A stretch of 64,000 bases of DNA from Shinisaurus crocodilurus (GCA_021292165.1 CM037879.1:113452359-113516358), one strand, 5' to 3'. Counted from the stretch's first letter, positions 33,991 to 47,011 are shown. Notes: generated by a model from the letters alone, not told the origin. Made by a program: numbers and translations.

Positions 33991-34834
33991 GGTTAAGCTG
34001 GCTGGCCGCGAAATTCTTCGCGTATATTGGCCAAAAAATTCTGAAAATAGATGGGAGAGTTTGGCCCTCGAAACTTGTTTTGAGAAGAACATAATCAAGA
34101 AAACAACAACTACTGCTTGCAGTGAGTGGTAGATAGCAGTCGTTTTTCGCAGCTACTAGCACATACATTTCCATAGGAGAGTGTTGTTTTTAAAGAAAGA
34201 GTGCACGAGGGCTGGGTTTGGGCAGCAAAGGCAAAGCGGGAGATTATTCTTAGATCTTTTTCCTTCCAGAAACGGGCTAAATTGAAAACCTCGCCTTTCC
34301 TTTTTCAGGCTCGCTGGGGCACAGGTGAGAGCCAGCAGGAGGGTATCTGGCAGAAAGCAAAGGAATTAACTTCAGCAGCAAGCAGCAGCCCTAGAGCCTG
34401 GACCACAGATGATTAAAGATGGAAAGGGCAAATTTGGAACTGAGATAATCTAAAAGTAAAGCATTGCCAGCTCAATCTCCCAGCTTCCCCAATTCCCCCC
34501 TCCCCAGATTACTTAACAAAGAATGTAACAGAATGCGGGGATTGATAGAGAAAACTGAAAAAACCGTGTAAGGCTGAAATCCTATACACACAACAGATGG
34601 GATTGTGTTGTTAGGGTGGCTCTTCAAACCCATCAGAAGGGGTTTAAAGGATGTTCTACGGCACCTACCTGTAGTTCTTCCATATATATATATTTTCAAA
34701 AGCAGTAGATTTCCACAAGCCACTATTAACTGTTTTTTATGTTGCATTTTATTAATACTAATGTTTGGAATTTATTTTATCTCCTTTAAACAACTGCAGC
34801 TGTCAAAGTGTCCAGTATGAAAATATTTCAAACT

Positions 34835-35460
34835 TATTTATTTGATTTGTGTCCCACCTTTCTACCAAGAAAAATGGCACTCAAGGTGGCTTATCCATAA
34901 ATAAAACTTGATTAAAACAATAAAAATACAATAAAATACAATAAAAACACAGTAACAGAATCAGGACCTGTGCAAAGCAGTTTGGTGCCCTAGGCAAGAT
35001 CAGATATTTAGCGCCCCCCTTCCCACTTGAGAGCGCTGTATTTTTTTTCATGGCATTTCTGGCGCCCCCTTTAGCCCTGCACCCTAGGCAGCTGCCTAGT
35101 TGGCCTAATGGTAGCACCGGCCCTGAACAGAATAAAAACAGCACCCAACACAATAGGCCTGCTTACATATTAAAGGCCTGCTTGAATAAAATGGTCTTTG
35201 CTGACAGGTCAGCAGAAAGACCTAGCCAACCTAGCCTCCCATGGCAGTGTTCTCCAGCCTGGGAGCAGCCACTGAAAAGGCCCTCTCTCGTGTTGCCACC
35301 AAATGCAGCTCTGAAGGTGGCAGTATCAAAAGGAGTGCCTCTCCCGAAGATCCTAGATCTTAAGACCTGGCATTAGATTTATGGAACACTCAGCTTTAAG
35401 GCACCACCTCCCACACTGTTCTGGAAGATTCTCTAGCCTCCAGAGAAGTTTAGAAGTATG
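34835..35460 (-). mobile_element. LINE 3' end, same family as 48.0 kb, split by a MITE
   Basis: CACCTTTCTACCAAG and AATGGCACTCAAGGTGG match 48060-48100. GCCTGCTTGAATAAAATGGT matches 48215-48235. The hAT MITE at 34962-35125 sits in its A-rich part. Confidence 0.7.
34962..35125. mobile_element. 164-bp hAT-type MITE with perfect 8-bp target duplication
   Basis: Ends are CAGGACCTGTGC and the inverse of CAGGGCCGGTGC. AACAGAAT flanks both sides (34954-34961 and 35126-35133). It splits a LINE tail. Confidence 0.92.
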
Positions 35461-38400
35461 CAAAGGTTTGAAGCGGAAGGGAGGAATAGTCACATTAATT
35501 TAAGGGATGCTGCTGCCAGCAGGAGAAAAATCTGCATCCAACCTATTATTAATGAAGTCCTTGATATTGCACTGGACTACAGAAGTTAATGGTTTTTATT
35601 TACAAGTAAGTTGCTTTGGATTCAGATGCCACTTGAATTCAAGAAGGCTGCAGTGAAGCCTTGGTAAATCATTGTACATCTTTAATTCACTTTTTCCTCA
35701 GGAAAACTAATCCTAAAACTAAACTAATTTCCTCAACCTATTTAGGAAAGGGTTTTCCCCCCTATCAATTTCAGTCATGTAAGAGACAACCAAGACAGAC
35801 ACAACAGTGTGGAGAGAAGAATAAGGACGACTAACCTGGAATTGAAGAGACTTTCCAGAATGATTTCATAGTCTTCTGAGGCACCTAGAAATCAGAGAGC
35901 TGCAGTCACTACTATGTTAATTCTAGCACAGCACTGTATTTAATTATCTCTTCTCCAGTTTAATGGCTCATTAAAAGGCCATAAAATGCCAGCTCTTGAC
36001 TCTATGAAGTGACCTGTAAACTTTTTAACAGGTTGAGACTTACCTAGCTCATTGCAACCACAATTAGATAATCAGGTGGTGTTCTAATCAGTCTAATGCA
36101 CAGGAGGGAGGGAGTCATCCACATTTTTATGATAGCATTTGTCCTGTAATTGGTTTCCTCCACAAGTGAGTTACCTAATGGTAACTGGATAGCACAATGC
36201 ATTATTCACTTAATAACTGCAGAAGCAGCTCAAAGTCTTCTGGTTGCTGGATTTATCATTCACACACAGCACAGTATGCAATATAAAATGCAGTTGTTTA
36301 GCCACAATCATGGCAAGCACAGATGAAATACCCTGGAATACATTCTGGCCAGGTTCAAAGAAACCGCAGCATTAACATATGTCAGGCATGGGACACATTT
36401 CTCTATTACAAATGAAAACTCTACCTGCCAAGATGTATTCCTATATAGGAATATATACCCTTAAGAAGCAGTGTTGCTTGGATAGAGTGAATGTGTCATA
36501 TTTCATGGATTAGTTAAAACTAAAAGGGAATTGGCTTGTCTGTTTAGTGCCTGTATGTTGAGAAAAGCCAATGTTACCTGGGTTGCTCAGGTAGATTAGG
36601 TTACATTCCAAGGAGCCATCTCTACATTTCCGAGACTGTAGAGTAGGTGCCTATTGCTATAAATTTGTCTGCCCTTATGGTAAAAATAGTATTACTACAA
36701 GAATTCCTACAATTCCTTGTAGAATTACTACAAGAATTCCTGTACTAATAGGTAATTCAATATTTTATAAATCCTTCCAAACAGCTGCATTTCTGTATAA
36801 TACATGCATTTCTTACAGGTTAGATTTATAATTCAAGAATCAAATTAGGATACAATTCTATCTTGGGATACATAACTGTGACATACAGCCTTCATACAAA
36901 TCTAACTAGACGTGAACATGTTGCAGTTGTACTGTACAAATACAGTAGCAATTTTATTTTTATAGGTCACAGCCACCTTGTACTGGAACATATTTCAGCT
37001 ATATAATACTGATAAGCCAATGCTGTTTCCCCCCTTCTTCTCATAGTAAAAGAAAAGAATTGCCATATTGGGGTATATTTCTTCAGATTCTTCAATGCTT
37101 TCTTTTAGGAATGTGTTTTTCTTTAAGAATTTTAAAATTATTCTTACAATCAGAAGGAGCAATTCCTCTTCACTGTATAAAATTTACTGATCTAATATAC
37201 AGTAGTCAGGTTCTATTATGAATAATTTAAAACAAGTTCCTATTTCTCATGAAATAGTTGTTTCATTTAGCAGTTTAAAGTCTGCCCGTCCATATTCAAA
37301 AGGGAGCTAAGATATCAAGACAGAAAATTGCCAAATAATAGATACTTTACACAGTTTGGGGGCTGCTTGTTTGTTTTAATTATGAGCAACCCTTCTAAAG
37401 TCAGCATCAGAGGATAAATATAACTCCTGGGATTTTACTAAATGTCATCCCAATCTCTTTGGCAGGGCAGTCTCTACCTGCTCTGTTGCACCTGCATTAT
37501 GTTTTGGTGTTGCATGATATTATGCAGATCAATAGGCTAGCCTAATCCCCTGAACTAGCAAGTCAATATTGGGTGGGCAGTGAGAAGAGTTGGCAAGTTC
37601 AGACTCCATGGATTTCTGAGAGCAAGTATTGTTGTACAATGGATTGGTTCTACTGCAATTTCATACGGTTTCTCCAACCATGTTGTGATAAATTCTCACA
37701 GAAATTAACTAGGTAGAATGATGAAACAGAAATCTTGAATATATTATTGGGCAATGCAGTGCGAGGCAGCATATTCTGACCATATATTCATCCTTTTCCT
37801 GAAACAATTTGAGAGATAATACTTATTCAACAATATAATATAAGTAACTAAATAGTAAAGCAAGCAAAACAGCATTTTTTTCTGTGTACATTAGACAACC
37901 CCTGCAAGATTGTATGTTGGCAATATATTTAGTATTACAATACAGAATTCATTCAACAAATTGTTTCACTGACAGTTTGACAAAGAACAGCCAAACATAG
38001 CCTCAAATTTTGTCATATATTTAAACTCTTTGCTATTTCAAATTATACAGGCTGGTATGGCAAAGTATATAAATAGTATTAGACAATAGGAGTCTATAAC
38101 GTTATGAAAGAAAACTGTCAGATATGGTCTCTGATACCAAATGGCAACTGTAAAATAGGAAATCTACATTATCATTTAAGAGTTGTTAGAGGGTCCAGCC
38201 CTAAAATTTAATCCAAGTATATAAGATGACTTTATCTGTGCAATACTATATATAAGCTTTCAAAGACTATTATTCTTTAACCTTCACTAAAATTCACATT
38301 AACGAAAAAAGGTTTTTCTATTTTCCACTTTTAAAAACATGATAGTTAAGACAATTAGGAGACAAAAAATAGAAGCATTATTAAAAACTTAATACACATC

Positions 38401-41319
38401 ACACTGTCTCGAAGAAATATGAAACACTCAACCTATATATTAATATACAGGTCTTATAGTCCTGTTCTGTTGCATTTGTCTTGCTGCTTATTTTTTTTCA
38501 GTCATATTCCTCAGGGGGGAAATGTCAATTCATCTCTTTAAAATGAAAACTTCAGTGTTTTCATTATTTGCAGTAATACAATCCCCATTTTACAAGTTAC
38601 AATAAAACCTTAGCAATGTTTTTATAAGATACATTTATCTGAAAAGTAACTTCAGTGCTTTAACAGTTTCTGTTAAACTCAAACTATATAGATGTATACA
38701 GGTGTTGTTTAAAATAAACAAAAGATTTTAATATAAAATAAACATATTTAATATGCATGAAAATCATCTTTAATATCCATACACTGGAACCAAGCAGTTT
38801 TATTTCCCCCCCAAAAGTATCAAACAAACAAACCTGTCATAAATTATTCCAGTGAATGATAGTAGGACTGCATCTTTAAGGGTCTGCTTTAGTAATTTAG
38901 TGAAGGATCTGTATAATTGAATCAATTACTATTTTTTTGCAACTTTCTACTTCAAAGTAGTCAAAGTTTTTATGAAGCAAAAGTTTTTATGATACAACCA
39001 TAGCTGTGAGGCAATATTTTCCCTATCATTTTAAATGATATTCAGAATACAAGTCCACTGAAAGGTTGCTGAAAAATTTAGATGATTGGTGGATATTCCT
39101 ATAGTGCATGGTCCAGCCAATCCTAAACCCACTTGCTTTCAACAGCAAGGATAGTTATGTACATTCTTAACATTCCCATTAATTCTTAACAACATTAATA
39201 GGACTTAAACATACTTCACTTTGACTGAATTATGTCCTTAATCTTTACTTGATCAGATTAGAATGCCTATCATTCTGTCCTTAAGATTTTCCCACTGAAT
39301 TTAATTAGGTTACAATTTCATGCTGTATTTCTTTTGGTTTGTGTTAGAACCAAGTTTGATCACCTCTGCTTCTTGTTAAGATATCAAAGCAATTTGGACA
39401 GATTTAAGCCAAAAGAAGCTATAGTCTGAATTTATGCTAGATAAGAGCACCAATCCATTATAAAGTTCATTAACATCAATATGTATAATGTCAAATACAA
39501 TTTGTTATTGATGGCAAAAGATCCATATCTCATATCTGTACCAGTGTCAATGGAATTACTGATACCACTGGAGCCAAGGAGATTAATGCAATTTCATTTC
39601 TAAAAGCAGTATTTCTATTCAATTTTATTACATAGTTTACTCCATTTATAGCTCTCCACTCTCCATAGAATTGATCCAATTTGCATTTCGTTACTGTCAA
39701 AGCCACAAATACAGATTGTTATGTTCAAGTAGAACTTAATGATTAAACACATTCTCCACTATGATTCAATGCCTGTTCATAATAGCCACCTAAATTTCTT
39801 GGCCACACATTTTTAACAACAAAAAATCATGTCTTCAAATTTTCTGTAGTTTTTTAAACAGCCTTTGAATTAACATTTAACAGTTAGTGTAATCAATTCA
39901 ACTATTATAACTTTATAATAATATATGTCTATTCACTGCATTAAGTTTCCATCTGCTTTTTCTAAAAAGGAAGCAAACAATTTTATTTTAGTTCACAGCA
40001 TGGTCTCAGTAGCAAGACAAATTATTCATGAATAAGGAAAGTAAGCTATAGTATTAATATTAGTAAACATTCATATTTAAATTGACCTAATACACATCAC
40101 CACTTAAACAGTAACATATAAAAATGATTTCTCGTTTTATCAGCTATGTATGAAAAAATTTAAAGATTTCTGAGACTACGGTAATCAAGTTAGTAGTACA
40201 ATTCTACCTAAGTGCAGCATTTCTGTACAATTTTTAAAAATTGTATTATAGATTGGTTTACAAGTTTGCACCTTGAGAGGATTCAAGCAATGCTAAAATG
40301 TGGAAACAAATGAATCTTATGTAGAAAATATAGTTTACAGTCATGTTTTCTACTATATTACAATTAATAATAGAGATGACAGCTACCAGTCTTCTGGTGC
40401 GACCCACAAGTGAGTAATACTCACTGAATACAGTACAACTTGCCAGATTAAACTTGCATAGTATTGTGACGGAAACCTGCTCAGCTATTATACTGCTTTG
40501 AAGAAGTTTGATTAAACTGCTTCATAGTTTGTAATTATTAGCATATTGAAATAGTTCTATATATTATTGGAAGGTGAACATAGTATGTTAATCTTAGCAA
40601 CTGCATATTTATTAGCTATGTATATGACCCACCACAAATTCAGTAATATTATTTCTTATTTATAGAGTTAAATAGCAAGCTCAAATTAAGTTTTAGAAAG
40701 ACTTAAGTTATCCTAGTACTTAACTATTGTTCCAGGTAGTAATGTTTTACTGAAGGGAAGTAGGCAGCCAATATCCACATGCTAATCTGCAGCTATATTT
40801 TTTTGGTCAGAGTGGTAAAAACTTTAAAGATGTAACGTTGTATAATACAGGATTCAGTTGTCTTCATTTAGTTGTAAATATTTTCACTTCAATCAAAAAA
40901 AAAAAAAATCAAAGGGGTAAATATGTACTATTTTACATTCACAGAGTTTAAGTTAATATTTCATTACCTTCCAAACAACTGTTTTTTTTCTTCATAAAGA
41001 TTAAGAATTCACAATTTTTGTCATGGATATTTTCTCTAAAATCTCTATTAGAAAGATGTATATTCTACATACTGACTTTTTCCAATTTAGTAAGTGGTGG
41101 TTGGTTTGTTTTACCAAACACATTGTTCTCACATAATTTTGTGAGCATGTTTTACTTGTTAATAAATCTAGTATCTGAAAATTAAAGGTGAGAAATGCTT
41201 GATATATTAAAAAGTATATAAAATGCATTAGACTTTGTAGGTTGCACATTATAATTCAGTAATAATTACATTTTCTTTGGAGGAAAACAGCAAATTTGAG
41301 AGATGCAGCAGTGTGGTCT

Positions 41320-41415
41320 GCTAAAACAAAAACAAACTCTGTGGCACTTAAAAACTAACAGATTTATTGAAGCTTAAGCTTTTGTGGACTAGTGCCTATT
41401 TCAATGTTGAAGCAT
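41320..41415 (-). mobile_element. Second Penelope-like tail, more decayed
   Basis: Shares GGCACTTAAAAACTAACAG and the AAGCTTTTGTGGACTAGTG region with the first copy. On the minus strand the GAAA core has become CAAA and stem II pairs poorly. Confidence 0.5.
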
Positions 41416-42547
41416 TTAATTGCTACCAATTAGGGAGGGGGGAACAAGTCAGTGCTAAAAACAAAACAAAAACCTTTAGTTAAAAAACAAGAAACCCAGT
41501 TTTTTTGGGGGTTTAGTACTGGTATACTAACTCTGAGGTACCAAGTTGTACTTGAACCCACCTGTTTGAACTGTGGGATACTGTGGCAATACATGTTATA
41601 ATATAGAAATCTGTAAAGACAACCACATGGCATATTAGTATGAAGAAAAGTGTACCTATTTATAGTACCGTTAAAGTCAAAATATTGAAGTTCAACACAC
41701 ACATAATACTTGTTGCAAGACAATCTGCCCAAATTTATTACTCTTAGCCTTCGTTGTAAACATCTAATGCTTGAGAAACTGTTAAGATAACCTGCATTTC
41801 CCAGTTAAGACTGACATTACATGTCTCTCTTTTGTATAGTTAAGCCTTTGTTCAGGCATGAGGCAAAGTTAAAACCGATTGCTTGAAAATGAGTTGTGTG
41901 ACCTTTGTCTTGGTTCGTCACCTTTGGCCTTTAATTTGAAGATCCTGAATATCAATTCATTCTATTTTTAGAAACAAGATGTCAAGAAGTCCTGAATTAA
42001 GCATTTATATTTTATAAACTAGAAAGAAATGTAAAATTAAATTACCGGTAAAATGAATTACCATACACGCTTTGGGTATAGTTGTTTTGAAAAAGGGAAC
42101 ATACCATTAGTCTACTCTGCTTGTTGCAGAGCTTTCCGAACAATATATGCGTTACACTGTGAACTACTTAATTCCTCCATCTTTAAGCTACTCTATTATT
42201 CTTTCATGTATAATTCTTCTGAAATTTTTATAGACTGATTTTCCTTGCCACAGATCAGAAGTTTTGATGTTGGTTTTCATGACAGCCTTTCAAAATCTCA
42301 ACCTATAAGAACTATCATTCATGCCTAAAATCTATAGTCACAGGAGGATTTTAATTTGATGGATTAAAACACTTTAAAAGTGTTTAATTCTGATGAAAAG
42401 CTAAATATAAATATGGATGGGATGCAGAATTCAGAATCCAAATGTAGCAGGCAAGTAGATCTGCCTTTTGCAAAAGCAGCCTTATGCTATTTGTGAAGAA
42501 TATAAAAAGAATGGTAATTAAAAAAAAAGGAAGCTCCTTACTCCAAC

Positions 42548-42664
42548 AGTTCTGGCGTTTCAGAACTTGAGGTATTTTCAGTTAGATTTAATAATGATCA
42601 AGATGGCCGTCTTGCTTCAGCACTTCGGTCAGCGACATCATACAGCGTCATTCCCTAGGAGGGG
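42548..42664. other. Isolated GC-richer block inside the AT-rich region
   Basis: It contains CAAGATGGCCGTC (a YY1-like core), several CpGs, and on the plus strand a pyrimidine-rich acceptor-like CTCCTTACTCCAACAG. The following plus-strand frame stays open for about 40 codons to TAG. Short minus-strand frames also exist. Not recognised as any gene; an exon, promoter core or conserved element are all possible. Confidence 0.25.
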
Positions 42665-44065
42665 CTATTGTGTACTATTGCATACACTGCAATATTTCTG
42701 CAAACCATAACTAGCTTTATAAATTTGGTGAAGCAAAACAACCTTAACATTAAATATCATATATTCACATTAAACATTAAAACTAACAATATTTCTGCTT
42801 AATAAGTTAGGAACTATGACTGAGAGCTTTAAAATCATTACTATTTAAAATGGCCCCAGAAGCTGCCTTCTAATAATATTATAAACAGTGAGATGCTCTG
42901 TTATTCATTTAAGCAATCAGACAAAATTACTACTTTAGGCCACATTTTCTAAGTAAGGTACATGAAAACAATTATTCAAAGTGAAACAAGACGAAAATGT
43001 GGTAGTGTTTAGCCCTTACAACTCATTTTCTACCCAAGAAATGTGCTCTGATGATACTGTTTAGACAGAGTAGCACTGCATTCTGTCAATACCCATAGTA
43101 GTGAAGGTTTGGTTTCTGACAGAAGCTATTGTGCTTCTTTCCCAGTTTATTTTACATTTAAACACATCACCTTTTAAAATGTTAATCTTTTAAGAGGGTT
43201 TTTGAACCTCTCTATCATGCACTTCATAAGCACCTCAAGATACTAATTTCTTCACATCTTATTTTCACATGCAAGCATGATACTAAGTAGCAAGATGATA
43301 AAAGAAGCCTCTTTCTATTCAACCAGTTCTTTCACAATATAAATGTTACAGTCAAATATACAAGATCAGATAAGAACAGTGTTTCTATTGCACATTCTTG
43401 AAAATGACAATGTATTTAATGAACAATTAAGCTCCCTATTCTATGCTCAATATGCAATAGGTATTCAATATTACTATAAACAAACAATTTCCTTGAAAAT
43501 GGCAGTTAGCTTAAGGTATTGCTTTAAATTAAAATATATATATGACCCACCCCAATGTTTTATATATGGTGCTACTGCATTACATTTTATCAGTAGCTAA
43601 TGCTCAACAGCCAATGGGCTTGCCTGCTGCAAATGAATGTCTGCTTGATTGATATTTCAATAATTAAGCAGGATTGTTATTGAACACTAGATCTATTTAG
43701 ATAATAATAGCTGCATAGCAGTTTTTAAATGTGCTGAATTCGGAAAACAGTCCATTTAGTTTGATTGATAACAAATATAGTTGTTTAGAAAGAGGAAAGA
43801 TATTTGCTAAAATTACCTCAAGGCCAACGTATATTAGTATATACATTAAGCTCTGCCTACCTTTCAACAGGAAAGGGTGCACCATATGTTGAAGATAAAC
43901 TCTGCTGTATACCATTTACCATTTTAATTGAGATTATATATTCTTATAAAATCAGTCAATATATATTAGTCTTATAGCAGGAGTCTTTAGAAAGTTAGCT
44001 GAATTACCTTAAAAAATATTCACTTAGTTCTGGCTTAATCATGTTTTAAGCTGGAATATCCACTT

Positions 44066-44117
44066 ACCTCAGTGGGACTTACTTTTGAATAGACATGTAT
44101 AGGATTGTGCAGTCAAA
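44066..44117. mobile_element. MITE family B half in the repeat-poor block
   Basis: AGTGGGACTTACTTTTGAAT followed by GTATAGGATTGTGCAG. Confidence 0.55.
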
Positions 44118-44638
44118 GGATTACACAAGATAGAAATTGGCTGTACACAACTTTAATGACCAGGGAACTTTTAATTACAATCTCTCAAGCGGTTGACAAC
44201 CAAAATAGAAGTCAGCCTTGTATAGAAGCCAGTGTTGTAGGATAGCGCTAAATCATCAATACTTGCCGCTGGAAAACTTTAAATATTTATTTACTTATAA
44301 ATATTTATTTCTAAGTAAATAGATAAATAAAACAGAATTTCACTGTACTCTTAGTACCAAGCATTCTTATTCATGCTCATCAAATGATCTAACCGGATTT
44401 CTACCCGTATTAGAAAGCAGGCTAAAGAGCTTATATATTCTAGGTTCTTTATTTTCCCTTTCGTTACATACTATCAATACATCCAGTTTCACAAGGAATT
44501 AAGAGTTATCCCTACACAGAACTGCAGCAACCTACAGAAGAGAAACCTGTACATAGCAACACTGGGAGGGCGGGGGGGGGGGGAAGCAAAGAAACAACGT
44601 AAGACCTAGGATTTCATTTTCTATTGCATGAAACAGTC

Positions 44639-44650
44639 CAAGATGGCGGC
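44639..44650 (+). promoter_or_regulatory. YY1-type site CAAGATGGCGGC
   Basis: Exact match to the long YY1 consensus, typical of the first 100 bp of housekeeping transcripts. A 57-codon frame starts at its ATG on the plus strand but resembles nothing known to me. It lies about 1 kb from the distal CpG island and may mark a plus-strand start. Confidence 0.4.
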
Positions 44651-45624
44651 CTATTACTTACATTTTAAAATCCCAAAGAGAGGACCCCCGATTTATACAA
44701 GGGATCAAGCAACACGATATGCCTCTCTCCCTACTTCCCCTACAAAAGCCGCAAAGGGCAGAATAGTTACCAAGGAGCATTTTTTTAAAATAGCCTCTTT
44801 GGGCACAAATCGGTGAAAGACCAGTTCCATCCTCTGCTTCTTGCAGTCGGTATAAGGCTCATGCCCTGCTTAGCAAACAATGTAGCTGTCCATCTCCTTT
44901 ATCCGCCTTCACTTGGGTTTCCACGTACGCAACCATAAGCTTCAGCCTCTCACTCTCTCATCCAAAGTTCTAGGTTGTGTGTGTTTCTCCCCCCTCCCCT
45001 TAGCCTCTCCCTTCCCTCCTGCCCCCATCACCAACGCAAGATTATTTCCTTGGTGGCTTTTTTGTTTTTTGCACACACAAAGAAGGTCTACGTGCAACAA
45101 GCCGGCGAGGGGTGAGGCAAAAGACTGGAGGGAAATAGGGAGAAGGGACAAGACGCCTCCTGGCGTTCGGTTGCTGCAGTTTTACCTGCGGGCACCACTG
45201 AGGAGCTGCTGCTGCATTTGTTTGGTGTTTTAACCTTGGCGCAAGCAAGTTATCTTGCATTGCGTTTAGAAGCAACCTAAGGCTTGGCGATACAGGCTAG
45301 GCACTCTATGGCTTTCCCATTCAGAGCTGGAAAATAAATTTTAAAAAATGAATATAATAAAGGCAAGGATAACTCCGCAGCTGACTTCAGGGCGTTTGGA
45401 GGGCTGACAGGAGGGAGACAAAGGTGTGGACCCGGAAGTATACCCACCTCCTCGGCATCCCAGTGGCCATCCAGGCACACAATACCCACTCCTGCCAGCA
45501 ACTTTTCTGTCACGGAAATAACGCCCGCCTTCATCACTCCCCCTCCTCAGCTCTCTAGGTCGCTTTGACCCCGCCCCCCCGTTTCGTGAGGCAAGCTAAG
45601 GAGACCAGCGAAAGGTTTGCTTAC

Positions 45625-45638
45625 CTCCCGCACGCCAT
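45625..45638 (-). other. Candidate first coding exon or upstream exon at distal CpG island
   Basis: On the minus strand a perfect Kozak context (GCGACCATGG) opens ATGGCGTGCGGGAG, followed immediately by a consensus donor (GTAAGC). The residues would be Met-Ala-Cys-Gly plus two bases. I do not recognise the gene. Direct splicing to LIN28B exon 2 would be out of frame and stop after eight codons, so if this is an upstream LIN28B exon it would act as 5' UTR with a short upstream frame. No matching second exon with an open frame was found. Confidence 0.4.
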
Positions 45639-45639
45639 G

Positions 45640-46030
45640 GTCGCTCGCTCGGCTAAGTAGGATTGGGCTTGTGTGGCTTCGGCGTGAGGGGAGGAGGGAG
45701 GTGAAGCAGCACCAAAAAGAAAAAAGGCTTCGCTCGTTCGCTGGCAAGCTTGAATGCGGCTGGGCAGAGACGGAACGCAGCTGCGGCTGTGAGAGCAGCA
45801 GCCACTTATTTCGCGCCGCCGCGAGCGCACACCTGCTGCCTAAGCCCTCCCGCCCGCTCGTCCCATTGGTTGCGCCAAGGCGAGCGCCCCAAAAGCCCTC
45901 CGGACGCATTTTTGTCTCCTCGCTGGGATTCTCCGCGCATCTCCTCGCCGCCCCCGCGTTTCTCTGACGCCACGCCTCCTCCAAGGCAGCTTCTCCCCCC
46001 CCCCCCTGCCGCGCGCAAAGCACTCCCTGC
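45640..46030 (-). promoter_or_regulatory. Distal CpG-island promoter
   Basis: The most CpG-dense stretch of the window. On the minus strand it has an inverted-orientation ATTGG (CCAAT box, 45865-45869) about 230 bp above the candidate start codon, and GC-boxes of GGCGTGG type near 45970. A 174-codon open frame crosses it on the minus strand, but its composition is that of GC-rich non-coding DNA. Minus-strand output is favoured by the adjoining exon/donor; bidirectional activity is possible. Confidence 0.55.
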
Positions 46031-46109
46031 CCGCCAGTTACCCGGCTACGGGGTGCTTTCGGCTGCAACAATTCTACCTATAGTTAGAAATAATACGTCC
46101 GCAATCCTA

Positions 46110-46204
46110 TACAACCTGGTCCCGTCCAGATATTTCGAACTTCATCTCCCATCAGCCCCAGCTAGTATGGCTAATGGTCAGGAATTCTGGGAGTTGTAGT
46201 CTAG
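46110..46204. mobile_element. Foldback MITE family C (CCAGATGTTTTGGAC type), diverged
   Basis: ACTTCATCTCCCATCAGCCC and TTCTGGGAGTTGTAGTC form the arms. Confidence 0.6.
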
Positions 46205-46227
46205 ACCAGTGTTCTCCAACCTTGGGT

Positions 46228-46317
46228 CCCCAGATGTTTTTGGCCTACAACTCCCAGCATGCCCCAGCCAGCTGCTGGCTCGGGCATGCTGGGAATTGTA
46301 GGCCAAAAACATCTGGG
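46228..46317. repeat. Near-perfect hairpin, about 43-bp arms
   Basis: CCCAGATGTTTTTGGCCTAC mirrored by GTAGGCCAAAAACATCTGGG, with GCCAGCTGCTGGC at the tip. Confidence 0.85.
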
Positions 46318-46356
46318 CTTATTTCTAAGTAGACAAATAGCATTGCACTCTTACAG

Positions 46357-46447
46357 TATGATCCTACACATGTCTACTCAAAAGTAAGTCTCATGGGGTT
46401 CAATGGGGCTTACTCCCAGAAAAGTGGGTTAATAGGGTTGCAACCTT
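46357..46447. mobile_element. MITE family B copy
   Basis: ATGATCCTACACATGTCTAC to GGTTGCAACCTTAG. Confidence 0.6.
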
Positions 46448-46921
46448 AGTGTGATAAAGTGGAGTTTACTTCAGAAAAAACAAGCATCAGATCAAACTTT
46501 CTTCCTGTGGGTGGCGGTGGTTATTATTTACAACAGCAATTTATTATGCATAGATGGTGCCTTACCAAGGCAAACATAAACAGGTCTCTGCCACCAAGGA
46601 ACTTACAGTCTAAATATTCATGGGAAAAACAACAGGGGGAGGAATGATGTGAGGGAAAGACAAAGCTAGAAGGACAAATGGGGCAGGGGAATGCAGTTAC
46701 AAATACTTAAAGGTTAATTACAGTTAGGAATGATCCAAAGGTAACATGGAAAAGGTGAGTTTTGAGGACAGATTTGAGAGAGAAGGAGAGGAAGTGGTAG
46801 TAGGGGCACCACTTTAGAAAGCCTTGGGGAGCATTGCCTCCCTCCACACTTATTTCAACCTCATGCACTTTTTTCCCCTCTCCTCTTGAGCATATATAAA
46901 AAACTTATTCTATATAGTGAC

Positions 46922-47011
46922 AGTGCAATCCTATGCATGCTTACTTGGAAGTAAGTCCCACTGTGTTCACTGGGATTTACTGCCTAGTAAGTATGTTTAA
47001 GATTGCAGCCT
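46922..47011. mobile_element. MITE family B copy forming half of a perfect palindrome
   Basis: AGTGCAATCCTATGCATGC to TAAGATTGCAGCCT. Confidence 0.65.

Larger units (their letters stand above)
35470..44560. other. Repeat-poor AT-rich block without recognisable genes
   Basis: No intact SINE, LINE tail or palindromic MITE was seen between about 35.47 and 41.3 kb. Only a decayed Penelope-like tail (41.3 kb) and one MITE half (44.07 kb) were seen up to 44.5 kb. No open frame above 60 codons lies in 35.4-41.0 kb. Candidates are a long non-coding or 3' UTR exon of a minus transcript from the 45.6-kb promoter, or a regulatory block intolerant of insertions. Confidence 0.45.

Noticed and set aside
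45547..46071. 174-codon minus-strand open frame in the distal CpG island
   Set aside because: No recognisable domain. Composition and overlapping frames on both strands fit GC-rich promoter DNA. The better reading is a short exon ending at 45625.
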